Shown here in pieces: positions 35,261 through 44,557 of a stretch of DNA of 64,000 bases (its first letter is position 1; the number at the start of each line of letters is the position of its first letter). Under the pieces are notes generated by a model. That model had not been told where the DNA came from, searched no databases, and saw only the letters and a list, made by a program, of their open reading frames with translations. The position numbers and the translations under genes are program-made. The DNA lies in the NCBI GenBank assembly GCA_023229525.1, contig JALNZC010000015.1, positions 1 through 64,000 on the forward strand, read 5' to 3'. Source of the stretch: Bacteroidales bacterium. GTDB taxonomy: Bacteria; Bacteroidota; Bacteroidia; Bacteroidales; FEN-979.

Positions 35261-37125
35261 TTAATTTTAATCTTTTCGTTCTTCCGTTTTTCTTCGGCCT
35301 GTTATACATGCTTCTCGCTATTGGGAAAAGCTGGTATCGATGGATCTCTGCTTTACCAGCCATCGATAAAGTCAAGGTGACTTCTGGAATACGCCATCCC
35401 GGCCAGGTTATTTCGGCATTGAAAGAAGTATTTCTTGAAGCATTTATCCACCGGCGAATGTGGAAACTGAACCCACTGCTCGGATATCTGCATATGAGCT
35501 TCGCTCTGGGATGGTTACTACTTATTGTACTTGGCAATATGGAAAGCCGGTTTTATAGTGGCACTCACCTGAATGCTCCCTATTATCCTATTTTTCTGAA
35601 ATTTTTCATTCACGATAAGCTGGTATTGTTTTTCGAGGTCTATTCAGTCCCCGGGGTTTTCAGGTTCATCATGGACTTTGTATTGCTTTTCGTCCTTAGC
35701 GGACTCGTTCTTGCATTTATCAAACGGAAACATTCAAAATGGTTCGGGATGAAACAGACAACAACCCATCAACTTACTGATCGGGTTGCACTAACATGTC
35801 TTTGGTTGATCTTTCCAATGCGGTTGCTCGCGGAAAGTTACACAGCCGGATATTATGGAAATGGCGGTGGGTTTATGACACAACCGTTGGGGAATGCCTT
35901 GGTTTATATCACTCCCCTACCTTCCGAGTTTATCGCTTATACTATGTGGTGGGGATATTCCCTGGTACTCGGCATCTTTTTTGTCACACTGCCTTATTCC
36001 CGGTACATGCACATTCCAACAGAAGTATTGCTCATTTTTTTTCGTCACTTCGGGATCCAACCTAAAAAATGGTATTCCAGTTTCACAGAAACCGAAGTAC
36101 ACGCCTGTTCGCGTTGCGGGGTGTGTATTGATGTGTGTCCCCTTCGAGCGGCTGAAGTCATCGACTCGCAAGCGGTTTATTTCATCCGGGGGGTTCGTGA
36201 TAATTATGTCCCTGAAGAAATTACCCAAAAATGTCTGATTTGTGGCCGTTGCCAGGAAGTCTGCCCTGTCGGGATCAAAACCGATGCGCTAAGGCTGATA
36301 AAACGCAGGGAACTCAATTCGGGGCAAGCAACAGAATTCAGGTATTTATCCAATGGTCATGCTAAACCGGCTGATGTGATCTATTTTTCAGGGTGTATGA
36401 CCCATTTAACGCCTACAATTATCCGGGCCACCAAAGGGATTATGACAAAAGCCGGAGTGAATTATATTCATTTGGATGAGAACCAGACCATATGTTGTGG
36501 CCGCCCGCTGATGATTGCAGGTAAAGACAGGCAAGCTTCCGAATTGATCGAATTCAATAAATTACTTATTAAACAGACCCAGGCCAAACTGCTCGTGACT
36601 TCATGTCCCATCTGTTACCGTGTTTTCAGGGAAGAATACAATATCCCGATCAGGATACAGCACCATTCTCAGTATATTCTTGACCTTGTGAAAACGGGAA
36701 AAATTCCATTGCAGGGAAACTTCCGGAGGGTGGCTTACCACGATCCATGCGAACTGGGAAGGGGGACGAAAACGTTCGAAGCGCCACGCGAACTATTGGG
36801 AAAAGTTGCTGATTTGGTACCGGTTCGGGACCAGACTAACAATGCTCATTGTTGCGGGGGAAGCCTCGGAATTTTTGAAATATCATCACACCAACGCGAT
36901 ACGATGACCAAACAGGCATTGGAGATCCTTCTTGAACACGAACCTGAAACGCTCGCTACCGCCTGTCCGCTTTGCAAAAAAACATTTTCACCACATTCCC
37001 CGGTGAAAGTAATGGATATCGCCGAACTGGTTTACCAGGCGATACCGGAAAAAGAACTGCCCACTATTTCTCAACTCCCCCATTTGTCTTCCTGCTTCGT
37101 TTCCGCTCAATCTCGTCCAGAATAA
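35257..37125 (+). CDS. Membrane-bound HdrD-like iron-sulfur protein with NarI-type helices
   Basis: A 622-residue fusion. The N-terminal part (about 1-265) has five or six TM helices in a NarI/DsrM-like arrangement, with several His residues that could bind heme b. Two cubane motifs follow (CSRCGVCIDVCPLRA near 285, CLICGRCQEVCPVG near 327), then two complete CCG domains (GCMTHL, TICCGRP, SCPICYR; and DPCELGRG, AHCCGGS, ACPLCKK). This joins the functions of HdrE and HdrD and should link the quinone pool to the soluble Hdr-like proteins. Its 3' end overlaps typA on the other strand by 62 bases. Confidence 0.88.
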   Translation: MINFNLFVLPFFFGLLYMLLAIGKSWYRWISALPAIDKVKVTSGIRHPGQVISALKEVFLEAFIHRRMWKLNPLLGYLHMSFALGWLLLIVLGNMESRFYSGTHLNAPYYPIFLKFFIHDKLVLFFEVYSVPGVFRFIMDFVLLFVLSGLVLAFIKRKHSKWFGMKQTTTHQLTDRVALTCLWLIFPMRLLAESYTAGYYGNGGGFMTQPLGNALVYITPLPSEFIAYTMWWGYSLVLGIFFVTLPYSRYMHIPTEVLLIFFRHFGIQPKKWYSSFTETEVHACSRCGVCIDVCPLRAAEVIDSQAVYFIRGVRDNYVPEEITQKCLICGRCQEVCPVGIKTDALRLIKRRELNSGQATEFRYLSNGHAKPADVIYFSGCMTHLTPTIIRATKGIMTKAGVNYIHLDENQTICCGRPLMIAGKDRQASELIEFNKLLIKQTQAKLLVTSCPICYRVFREEYNIPIRIQHHSQYILDLVKTGKIPLQGNFRRVAYHDPCELGRGTKTFEAPRELLGKVADLVPVRDQTNNAHCCGGSLGIFEISSHQRDTMTKQALEILLEHEPETLATACPLCKKTFSPHSPVKVMDIAELVYQAIPEKELPTISQLPHLSSCFVSAQSRPE

Positions 37126-38884
37126 TCTTCCGGATTCGTATTGATTTGGGTGTTATTTCAACATATTCATCTCCTTTAATATATTCCATGGCTTCCTCCA
37201 GAGAAAATTTAATGGAGGGAATGATCATGGCCTTATCGTCTGATCCTGAAGCACGAACATTGGAAAGTTTTTTAGTCTTGTTTACATTGATCACGATATC
37301 ATCGCTGCGGGTACTTTCCCCGATCACCTGTCCATAATATACTTCATCGAAAGGATCGATAAAGAATTTGCCCCGGTCCTGAAGTTTATCTATGGCATAG
37401 GTTATGGCCTTTCCGGTATACATAGAGATCAGCGAACCATTTATGCGTCCCTGCATATCTCCTTTCCATGGTTCATACGATTTAAAACGATGAGCCATGA
37501 CTGCTTCACCTTCGGTAGCGGTAAGAACCGGGTTTCGTAAACCGATAAGTCCCCGTGCAGGAATATCGAACTCCAGAATCACCCGGTCGCGCTTGTGTTC
37601 CATATGTATCAAATCACCTTTGCGGCGACTTACCAGTTCAATCACTTTCCCGGCAAATAGTTCCGGAACCTGCACTTTAAGTAGTTCAACAGGTTCACAT
37701 TTGTGACCGTTGATCTCTCTGGTTAATATTTGAGGTTGTCCTAATTGAAACTCATACCCTTCACGTCGCATTGTCTCCACAAGAATTGCAAGGTGCAAAA
37801 TGCCTCTTCCGAAAACCTGGAACCGGTCAGGCGAATCCATCTCCTCTACCTTTAGCGCAAGATTTTTTTCGGTCTCATGGAAGAGCCTTTCCCGGATATG
37901 ACGCGAGGTAACATAGGTACCCTCGGTTCCTGCAAAAGGGGAATTATTAATAGTAAAAAGCATGCTCATGGTAGGTTCATCAACACTGATTGGAGCCATA
38001 CCTTCTGGGTTTTCATTGTCAGCAATGGTATCTCCGATATCAAAGTTTTCCGGTCCAAGCACAGCACATATTTCGCCGGCTCCAACTTCCCATTTGACCT
38101 TCTCCTTACCTAAACCCTCGAATAAATAAAGTTCTTTTACAACCGACTTACTTATTGAACGATCGTTTTTAACCAATGAAATCGGCATACCTGCTTTTAA
38201 CGATCCGCGTGAAATCCTGCCTACGGCTATTCTTCCTACATACGATGAATAATCAAGGGAGCTGATTTGCATTTGCAGGGTTCCGGGAATCTGTTGCGGA
38301 GAAGGTATATGCTCAATAATCTGATCAAGCAAGTAGCTGACATCCTGACCAGGTTTACGCCAATCCTCCGACATCCAGCCTTGTTTCGAGGAACCGTAAA
38401 CCGTTGGGAAATTCAACTGATCTTCACTGGCATCCAGACTGAACATCAGGTCAAACATCGCTTCATGGACTTCATCGGGTGAGCAGTTCGGTTTATCCAC
38501 TTTATTGATGACCACGATGGGTTTCTTCCCCAACTCAAGCGCCTTTTGCAAAACAAAACGGGTTTGCGGCATCGGGCCTTCAAAAGCATCCACGAGAATT
38601 AAAACCCCATCAGCCATATTGAGGACACGTTCAACCTCACCTCCGAAATCAGCGTGACCAGGTGTGTCAATAATGTTGATCTTTACTCCTTTGTATCGAA
38701 CCGAAACATTTTTCGATAAAATAGTAATTCCACGTTCGCGTTCAAGATCATTTGAATCAAGAATGAGTTCCCCCATTTCCTGATTGTCACGAAACAGGCG
38801 AACCTGGTATAAAATTCGGTCTACCAGGGTTGTCTTCCCGTGATCGACGTGTGCAATGATGGCTATATTTCTGATTTCTTGCAT
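37064..38884 (-). CDS. typA: Translational GTPase TypA/BipA
   Basis: TypA is a ribosome-associated GTPase needed for ribosome assembly and stress adaptation, notably at low temperature. The 606-residue protein has G1 AHVDHGKTTL near residue 10, G3 DTPGHADF near 74, G4 NKVDK near 130, then EF-G-like domains II, III and V and the TypA-specific C-terminal domain ending in SIRIRKIILDEIERKR. A minus-strand promoter lies upstream. The last 20 codons overlap the convergent HdrD-like gene. Confidence 0.96.
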   Translation of the reverse strand: MQEIRNIAIIAHVDHGKTTLVDRILYQVRLFRDNQEMGELILDSNDLERERGITILSKNVSVRYKGVKINIIDTPGHADFGGEVERVLNMADGVLILVDAFEGPMPQTRFVLQKALELGKKPIVVINKVDKPNCSPDEVHEAMFDLMFSLDASEDQLNFPTVYGSSKQGWMSEDWRKPGQDVSYLLDQIIEHIPSPQQIPGTLQMQISSLDYSSYVGRIAVGRISRGSLKAGMPISLVKNDRSISKSVVKELYLFEGLGKEKVKWEVGAGEICAVLGPENFDIGDTIADNENPEGMAPISVDEPTMSMLFTINNSPFAGTEGTYVTSRHIRERLFHETEKNLALKVEEMDSPDRFQVFGRGILHLAILVETMRREGYEFQLGQPQILTREINGHKCEPVELLKVQVPELFAGKVIELVSRRKGDLIHMEHKRDRVILEFDIPARGLIGLRNPVLTATEGEAVMAHRFKSYEPWKGDMQGRINGSLISMYTGKAITYAIDKLQDRGKFFIDPFDEVYYGQVIGESTRSDDIVINVNKTKKLSNVRASGSDDKAMIIPSIKFSLEEAMEYIKGDEYVEITPKSIRIRKIILDEIERKRSRKTNGGVEK

Positions 38885-38919
38885 ATTGATATATCTGGCA
38901 GGCCCTTTGAAATAGTTTG

Positions 38920-38927
38920 CAAAGGTA
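38920..38927 (-). promoter_or_regulatory. Minus-strand -7 box (TACCTTTG) for typA
   Basis: CAAAGGTA on the plus strand reads TACCTTTG on the minus strand and lies 35 bases before the typA ATG. Confidence 0.5.
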
Positions 38928-38996
38928 TGCTAAATATCAACAAGCCAAAATAGTCGACAATCCATAATTTTCGCACGATTACTCTCCCTGAATTTG

Positions 38997-39004
38997 TATT
39001 TTTG
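38997..39004 (+). promoter_or_regulatory. -7 box (TATTTTTG) for the CrtI-like gene
   Basis: TATTTTTG matches TAnnTTTG and ends 14 bases before the ATG at 39019, giving a very short leader. No -33 TTG at the right distance. Confidence 0.45.
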
Positions 39005-39018
39005 ATCAAATTTCGTCT

Positions 39019-40539
39019 ATGAAAATTTCCATAATCGGGGCGGGGGTGGCAGGTCTGTCTGCCGGTTGTTACCTTCGGATGAATGACTTTGAAACAGAAA
39101 TTTTTGAACGCCATTCTACTTTCGGAGGGCTATGTACCCATTGGCAACGAGATGGTTATAACTTTGAAAGCGGCCTTCAATGGGTTCTTGGCACCAATGA
39201 AAATAATCCATTTTACCATCTCTGGTCAGAACTGATCGATATGAGTGCCATTCGCTTTATCAATCATGATGTAAGAATGGAGATTGAAGTTAAAGAAACC
39301 CATGATAACACCGGGGACAATGTATTCCATCTCTATACCAACCTCAATAAACTGGAAACTTATATGCTTTCCATCGCTCCTGAAGATGGAAAGGTAATCC
39401 GGCGACTGATCCGGTCAATACGAAAGATACAAACCTTAGAAATTCCGCCAATGATTAAGGAAGTACCTAAAATCCTACCATGGTATAAAAAGATCGGCTA
39501 CATTAAATATCTTCCCCTGCTCCTGTTCCTGCAAAAAGTCAAACCGGAAACCAATGTTACTTTTGCACGAAAATTAAAGAATCCTTTTTTGAAAGAAGCA
39601 TTCAAGCTCTTATTCGACGGTGAGGAAATGTCCTTGTTGGTGATCACTCTCCCCCTTGCTTATAACGATCTTAAAAGTACGGGTTACCCGGTCGGAGGTT
39701 CTGCTGCGTTGGTCAGACCTATTCTGCATAAATACCTTGAACTGGGTGGAAAGATAAGATACGAAACAGAGGTAGTAAAAATTATAACAGAAAAAAAACA
39801 TGCAACGGGAATCTTGTTGAAATCGGGAGAGTTAATTACCGCAGATATTGTTATTTCCGCGGCAGACTGGCATTTCACCCTGTTCAGTGCATTGGAGGGT
39901 AAATTTATTGATAGTACCATCAAAAAACTGAAAAATCAGGAGCAGCTTAAAGTTTATCCTTCGGTTTTCATGGTATCGCTTGGGGTTGCTCAGACGTTCC
40001 AAAATCATCCCCATTTTTTGCGGTTCCCCTTACTACGACCATTGGTTTCTCCTGATGGCTCGCGATATGACCGTATGGAGGTTCATATCAACAATTATGA
40101 TCCTACCCATGCCCCTGTTGGAAAAACCGTGATCTCCGTAAGCTTTTACTCCCATTTCGCAGACTTTTGGATCACTCTCCGTAATTCCAATCAAGAACTT
40201 TACAGGGAAGAAAAAAAGAAATTTGCGGATGTTGTGATTGCCCTTCTTGATGAGAAACTGGGAAAACTGAAGAATAAAATTGAGGTCATTGACATTGCAA
40301 CACCAGCCACTTTTCAACGATATACAAATAACTGGAAAGGGAGCGTTCAGGGGTGGTTTCCCGGGAAAAATATAATTGCAGTAACGCCGGTTAAGAATGA
40401 ATTGCCCGGGTTAAAAGACTTTTATTTTATTGGTCACTGGACCCAACCTGGCGGAGGTTTACCAGTAGCTCTTAAATCGGCAAGGGATACAGCAAAGCTG
40501 ATCTGTTACCGGAACGGCATCACATTTTCAGTTTGTTGA
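39019..40539 (+). CDS. CrtI/phytoene-desaturase-like FAD-dependent oxidoreductase
   Basis: A 506-residue flavoprotein with the FAD motif IIGAGVAGLSAGCYLR at the N-terminus, the family stretch RHSTFGGLC near 35, GYPVGGSAALVRP near 219 and the closing GHWTQPGGGLPVALKSARDTA near 475. The last motif is typical of carotenoid desaturases, isomerases and related retinol saturases. No phytoene synthase or other carotenoid gene is near, so the substrate cannot be named. The 3' end overlaps valS by 20 bases in convergent orientation. Confidence 0.82.
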   Translation: MKISIIGAGVAGLSAGCYLRMNDFETEIFERHSTFGGLCTHWQRDGYNFESGLQWVLGTNENNPFYHLWSELIDMSAIRFINHDVRMEIEVKETHDNTGDNVFHLYTNLNKLETYMLSIAPEDGKVIRRLIRSIRKIQTLEIPPMIKEVPKILPWYKKIGYIKYLPLLLFLQKVKPETNVTFARKLKNPFLKEAFKLLFDGEEMSLLVITLPLAYNDLKSTGYPVGGSAALVRPILHKYLELGGKIRYETEVVKIITEKKHATGILLKSGELITADIVISAADWHFTLFSALEGKFIDSTIKKLKNQEQLKVYPSVFMVSLGVAQTFQNHPHFLRFPLLRPLVSPDGSRYDRMEVHINNYDPTHAPVGKTVISVSFYSHFADFWITLRNSNQELYREEKKKFADVVIALLDEKLGKLKNKIEVIDIATPATFQRYTNNWKGSVQGWFPGKNIIAVTPVKNELPGLKDFYFIGHWTQPGGGLPVALKSARDTAKLICYRNGITFSVC

Positions 40540-43162
40540 TTTGTTCTGTCAGGACGCGTATCCGTGATTCTGCATCACTTTGCTTTTTCCGTTCAATTTC
40601 AATTACTTGTACAGGTGCATTATTAACAAAGTTATTGTTAGATAATTTTTGATTGACCTTATCAAGAAATCCCCGGGTATAATTCAATTCGTCTTCCAAT
40701 TTTCTTAATTCTTCTTCCAAATCGATATGACTGGACATTGGTATAAAAAATTCCGTGGAGCCAACAACAAAGGAGACTCCGGCATCGTCGTTTTCCGAAT
40801 TATAGCTCAATTCACTGATATTGCAAAGCTTGCACATTACCGGATCAAAAGTAGTATTAGGAATTTCATCGTTATTCTTGCGGATAACCAATTGTATCGG
40901 ATCTTTCTGCAGTAAATTTTTATCTTTTCTGACACTGCGAATAGCGATAATCACATCTCTGGCAAAATTAAATTTGTCGATCATCTCCTGATTAAAAGAG
41001 CCTGCAAAGGGTTGTCTGCTGATCATAATGGAATCTTGTTCCTGTCGCTCTCTTAAAATCTGCCATATCTCTTCAGTAATAAAAGGCATGAAGGGATGCA
41101 ATACCTGGATCAGTTTTTCGAAAAACGTGATTACTCCTTCGAAAGTGTCTTTGTCAATGGGTTGCTGGTATGCTGGCTTGATCATTTCGAGAAACCAGGA
41201 ACAGAAATCATCCCAAGCCAGTTTATACGCAGCCATCAATGCTTCCGATAACCTGTACCCTGAATACTGGGAAAGAATGTTTTGTAAAGCAGCATTAAAA
41301 ACCGAATCAAACCAAAGGATGGAAACCTTGTTAACCTCAGGCTGCTCAAGTCCGGGAGAAACTTGCCATCCTCTTACCAGGCGCATGGCATTCCACATCT
41401 TGTTACAGAAATTGCGTCCCTGTTCAATCAGTCCATCATCGTAGAGAAGATCATTCCCTGCTGGAGAACAGAGAAGCATTCCTACGCGCACAGCATCAGC
41501 TCCATATTGACTGATCAGATCAAGTGGCTCCGGGGAATTGCCCAGTGATTTTGACATTTTACGGCCTTGCTTATCCCGCACAATCCCGGTGAAATATACA
41601 TTTTTAAAAGGAATAGCTTTCCTGTATTCCCATCCCGCCATGATCATCCGTGCCACCCAGAAAAAAATGATCTCAGGCGCGGTAACCAGATCGTTGGTCG
41701 GATAATAATAGTTGATATCACTATTGCCGGGATGGCGGATACCGTCGAAAACTGAGATGGGCCATAACCAGCTCGAAAACCACGTATCCAGTACATCCTC
41801 ATCCTGTTTCAGGTCATCCGGCGTGAATTTTGAGTTTTGATCATTGAGATTTGAGTTTGCGAAAGCTACCGCTTCTTCTTTTGAGCGGGCCACGATAATT
41901 TTTCCATCAGGGAGATAATAAGCGGGAATTCGGTGTCCCCACCAGAGTTGACGCGAAATACACCAATCCGTCACATTTTCCATCCAATGCCGGTACATGT
42001 TTTTATACTTGGCAGGGTAAAACCGGATGGTATCGTTTTCGACCAGGTCAAGTGCCGGTTTTGCCAGCGTCTTCATCTTCAGAAACCATTGAATAGAGAT
42101 GCGGGGTTCAATCACTTCATCTGTCCGTTCAGAATATCCGATCTTATTGGTATATTCATCAATTCTGACAATATGTCCCAGGCTTTGCAACTCTTTGGTG
42201 ATCTTTTTCCGGACTACAAAACGGTCTTCTCCGACAAAAAGCTGTGCTGCCGGGCTCATGGTACCATTGGGATTAAATGTGTCGACCACCTCAAGCTGAT
42301 ATTTCAAACCCAGGTTATAGTCATTGATATCATGGGCCGGTGTAACTTTTAAAGCACCGGTACCAAATTCACGGTCGACATACTCATCAAAAATTACCGG
42401 GATGGAGCGGTTAATCAAAGGCACCAGGATGCGTTTCCCCCGAAAGTTCTTATACCTTTCATCATCGGGATGAACACAGATAGCAGTATCACCCAGTATC
42501 GTCTCCGGACGTGTAGTTGCGATCGTCAACCATTCATTTTCAGTTCCTTCGACCCGATAACGGACATAAAATAATTTTGAGCTAACCTCTTTATAAATCA
42601 CCTCTTCATCCGAAACTGCCGTCAACGCTTTGGAATCCCAATTTACCATCCGGATTCCACGGTAAATCAATCCTTTTTGAAATAAATCGATAAAAACATC
42701 GATGACCGAACCATAGAGTGCTTCATCCATGGTAAAACAGGTCCGCTCCCAATCGCAGGAGGCGCCAAGCTTTTTCAATTGTTCAAGAATGATACCTCCG
42801 TGCTTTGCTTTCCATTGCCAGGCGTGTTCCAAAAACTGTTCGCGCGTTAGATTTGCTTTATCGATACCTTCATCACGAAGTTTCACAACAACTTTTGCTT
42901 CAGTAGCAATGGAAGCGTGATCGGTACCCGGTACCCAGCAAGCATTTTTCCCAAGCATACGTGCCCGGCGTACCAGAATATCCTGTATGGTGTTGTTCAA
43001 CATATGACCCATATGCAGCACTCCGGTAACGTTGGGAGGCGGAATTACGATACAATATGGTTCCCTTTCATCCGGCACGGAATGAAAAAATCCCTGTTTC
43101 ATCCAGTAATGATACCATTTATCCTCCACCTTCGAAGGATCGTACTTGGAAGCAATTTCCAT
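40520..43162 (-). CDS. valS: Valyl-tRNA synthetase
   Basis: ValS charges tRNA-Val and edits mischarged threonine. The 880-residue class I enzyme has the HIGH-type motif in PPPNVTGVLHMGHML near residue 40, the editing (CP1) domain (about 190-340) with IATTRPETILGDTA, the KMSKS motif in RKMSKSLGNSPEPLD near 530, the anticodon-binding domain and a C-terminal coiled coil (about 810-880, LEEELRKLEDELNY). A minus-strand -7 box lies 25 bases upstream of the ATG. Confidence 0.97.
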   Translation of the reverse strand: MEIASKYDPSKVEDKWYHYWMKQGFFHSVPDEREPYCIVIPPPNVTGVLHMGHMLNNTIQDILVRRARMLGKNACWVPGTDHASIATEAKVVVKLRDEGIDKANLTREQFLEHAWQWKAKHGGIILEQLKKLGASCDWERTCFTMDEALYGSVIDVFIDLFQKGLIYRGIRMVNWDSKALTAVSDEEVIYKEVSSKLFYVRYRVEGTENEWLTIATTRPETILGDTAICVHPDDERYKNFRGKRILVPLINRSIPVIFDEYVDREFGTGALKVTPAHDINDYNLGLKYQLEVVDTFNPNGTMSPAAQLFVGEDRFVVRKKITKELQSLGHIVRIDEYTNKIGYSERTDEVIEPRISIQWFLKMKTLAKPALDLVENDTIRFYPAKYKNMYRHWMENVTDWCISRQLWWGHRIPAYYLPDGKIIVARSKEEAVAFANSNLNDQNSKFTPDDLKQDEDVLDTWFSSWLWPISVFDGIRHPGNSDINYYYPTNDLVTAPEIIFFWVARMIMAGWEYRKAIPFKNVYFTGIVRDKQGRKMSKSLGNSPEPLDLISQYGADAVRVGMLLCSPAGNDLLYDDGLIEQGRNFCNKMWNAMRLVRGWQVSPGLEQPEVNKVSILWFDSVFNAALQNILSQYSGYRLSEALMAAYKLAWDDFCSWFLEMIKPAYQQPIDKDTFEGVITFFEKLIQVLHPFMPFITEEIWQILRERQEQDSIMISRQPFAGSFNQEMIDKFNFARDVIIAIRSVRKDKNLLQKDPIQLVIRKNNDEIPNTTFDPVMCKLCNISELSYNSENDDAGVSFVVGSTEFFIPMSSHIDLEEELRKLEDELNYTRGFLDKVNQKLSNNNFVNNAPVQVIEIERKKQSDAESRIRVLTEQINKLKM

Positions 43163-43187
43163 CTTACATGAGATTTTATAGAAGGGG

Positions 43188-43195
43188 CAAAATTA
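43188..43195 (-). promoter_or_regulatory. Minus-strand -7 box (TAATTTTG) for valS
   Basis: CAAAATTA on the plus strand reads TAATTTTG on the minus strand, 25 bases before the valS ATG. No -33 TTG is evident. Confidence 0.45.
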
Positions 43196-43216
43196 GTAAA
43201 AAACGGGTTCACCGGT

Positions 43217-44149
43217 CTAAAATAACCGGTTTCGTTTGACCAGGTATGGTAAGAGAACATGTTCAAAACCGGCATGAATATCGGCTTCAATCATATCGAT
43301 GTGATATTGTCCGCACCTCAAACGAAGTTCATTCCGGAATCTGGTTACCGCATCCACGTAATGCGCTTTCAATTTGGAGGGAACTACCCGGAGTTGTTCA
43401 CCGCTTTCCAGATCGATAAATTTATAAGGACGGTCGTCAAAATCAAAGTCAAGTTCCTTGCTTTTATCTACCACATGAAAAAGAATCACTTCATGCTTAT
43501 TGTGTTTCAGGTGTTGCAACGCCGAAAAAAGATCCTCGTGCCGGTCATTATTTTCAAACATATCGCTGAGAATAATGACTAACGACCGTTTATGAATCCG
43601 TTCCGAAAGTTCGTGAATGGTTTGTGCAACCATGGTTCCGCTGGGATTTTCAGGGCGCCCCAGAACCAGCAGTTTTTCCAGTTCAGAAAATAAATAGCGG
43701 TGATGGATGGCGTTAGATTTTGTCTGGGTATGCAACTCAACCTTATCGGAAAATATACTGATCCCGGCAGCATCGCGCTGTTTATGAAAAAGGTAGATCA
43801 AAGCGGCAGCAACATATACAGAAAATGTAATTTTGTTGGGGTGGTCAATATCGGGTTTGGAAAGAACAGGATAATACATTGATGACGAATTATCGATAAA
43901 AATCTGGCACCGGAGATTCGTCTCTTCCTCATAGCGCTTCGTATATAAACGGTCGGTTCTGCCGAAGAGTTTCCAATCAATGTCCCTCACCGATTCACCT
44001 GTATTATACAACCGGTGTTCGGCAAATTCCACACTGAACCCATGAAACGGGCTTTTATGCAAACCAGTTATAAACCCCTCTACAACCTGTCGGGCCAAAA
44101 ACTCAAGAGAGGAAAATTGTTCTAACCTGTTCTGATCAATAGCTGACAC
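43217..44149 (-). CDS. DUF58 domain-containing protein (von Willebrand A-like)
   Basis: A 310-residue cytoplasmic protein with the DUF58 core GESVRDIDWKLFGRTDRLY near residue 50, then a vWA-like fold with the MIDAS-type FIDNSSSMYYP near 87 and ILSDMFENNDRHEDL near 195. DUF58 proteins usually act with MoxR AAA+ ATPases and Bat proteins, and are tied to aerotolerance and envelope stress in Bacteroidota; no moxR is in the window. The start is GTG at 44149, 5 bases after the trxA stop, which implies coupling with trxA. Confidence 0.9.
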   Translation of the reverse strand: MSAIDQNRLEQFSSLEFLARQVVEGFITGLHKSPFHGFSVEFAEHRLYNTGESVRDIDWKLFGRTDRLYTKRYEEETNLRCQIFIDNSSSMYYPVLSKPDIDHPNKITFSVYVAAALIYLFHKQRDAAGISIFSDKVELHTQTKSNAIHHRYLFSELEKLLVLGRPENPSGTMVAQTIHELSERIHKRSLVIILSDMFENNDRHEDLFSALQHLKHNKHEVILFHVVDKSKELDFDFDDRPYKFIDLESGEQLRVVPSKLKAHYVDAVTRFRNELRLRCGQYHIDMIEADIHAGFEHVLLPYLVKRNRLF

Positions 44150-44154
44150 GAAAA

Positions 44155-44472
44155 TTATATGTATTTTTCTATCACGGCCTTATAGGAAGCTTTAGGGACT
44201 GCGCCTACCTGTTTGTCGACTACCTGCCCGTTCTTAATGAAAAGAACAGTCGGAATGTTCCTGACTTTATACAAAGCGGTCGTCGATGGGTTATCATCCA
44301 CATTAAGTTCACCAAATACAACCCGTCCTTCGTATTCAGTAGCCAATTCATGGATAATGGGTGAAACGATCCGGCAGGGGCCGCACCATACTGCAGAAAG
44401 GTCAACAACTGCGAGCTTGTCGCTTTTTATTATCTTTTCCTCGAAATTTGTATCTGTAAGTGTTTCGAACAT
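44155..44472 (-). CDS. trxA: Thioredoxin
   Basis: A 105-residue thioredoxin with the redox motif WCGPC (Cys30, Cys33), the cis-proline region RNIPTVLFIKNGQ near 73 and the expected fold length. It reduces cytosolic disulfides, including those of ribonucleotide reductase. It lies 85 bases downstream of dnaE and 5 bases upstream of the DUF58 gene; the dnaE-trxA-DUF58 order recurs in Bacteroidota as far as I recall. Confidence 0.95.
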   Translation of the reverse strand: MFETLTDTNFEEKIIKSDKLAVVDLSAVWCGPCRIVSPIIHELATEYEGRVVFGELNVDDNPSTTALYKVRNIPTVLFIKNGQVVDKQVGAVPKASYKAVIEKYI

Positions 44473-44557
44473 ATCTTTCTTTTTATGATTTGTGTTATAG
44501 TAATTTACTTGCTAAATTAAAAAAAATCCGCATTCCCATGTCTTGCCGCAGTACCTT

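Noticed and set aside
32119..37125. Methanogenic heterodisulfide reductase
   Set aside because: All other genes are Bacteroidota, HdrA is truncated, HdrB lacks ligands, and no coenzyme M or B or methanogenesis genes are present.
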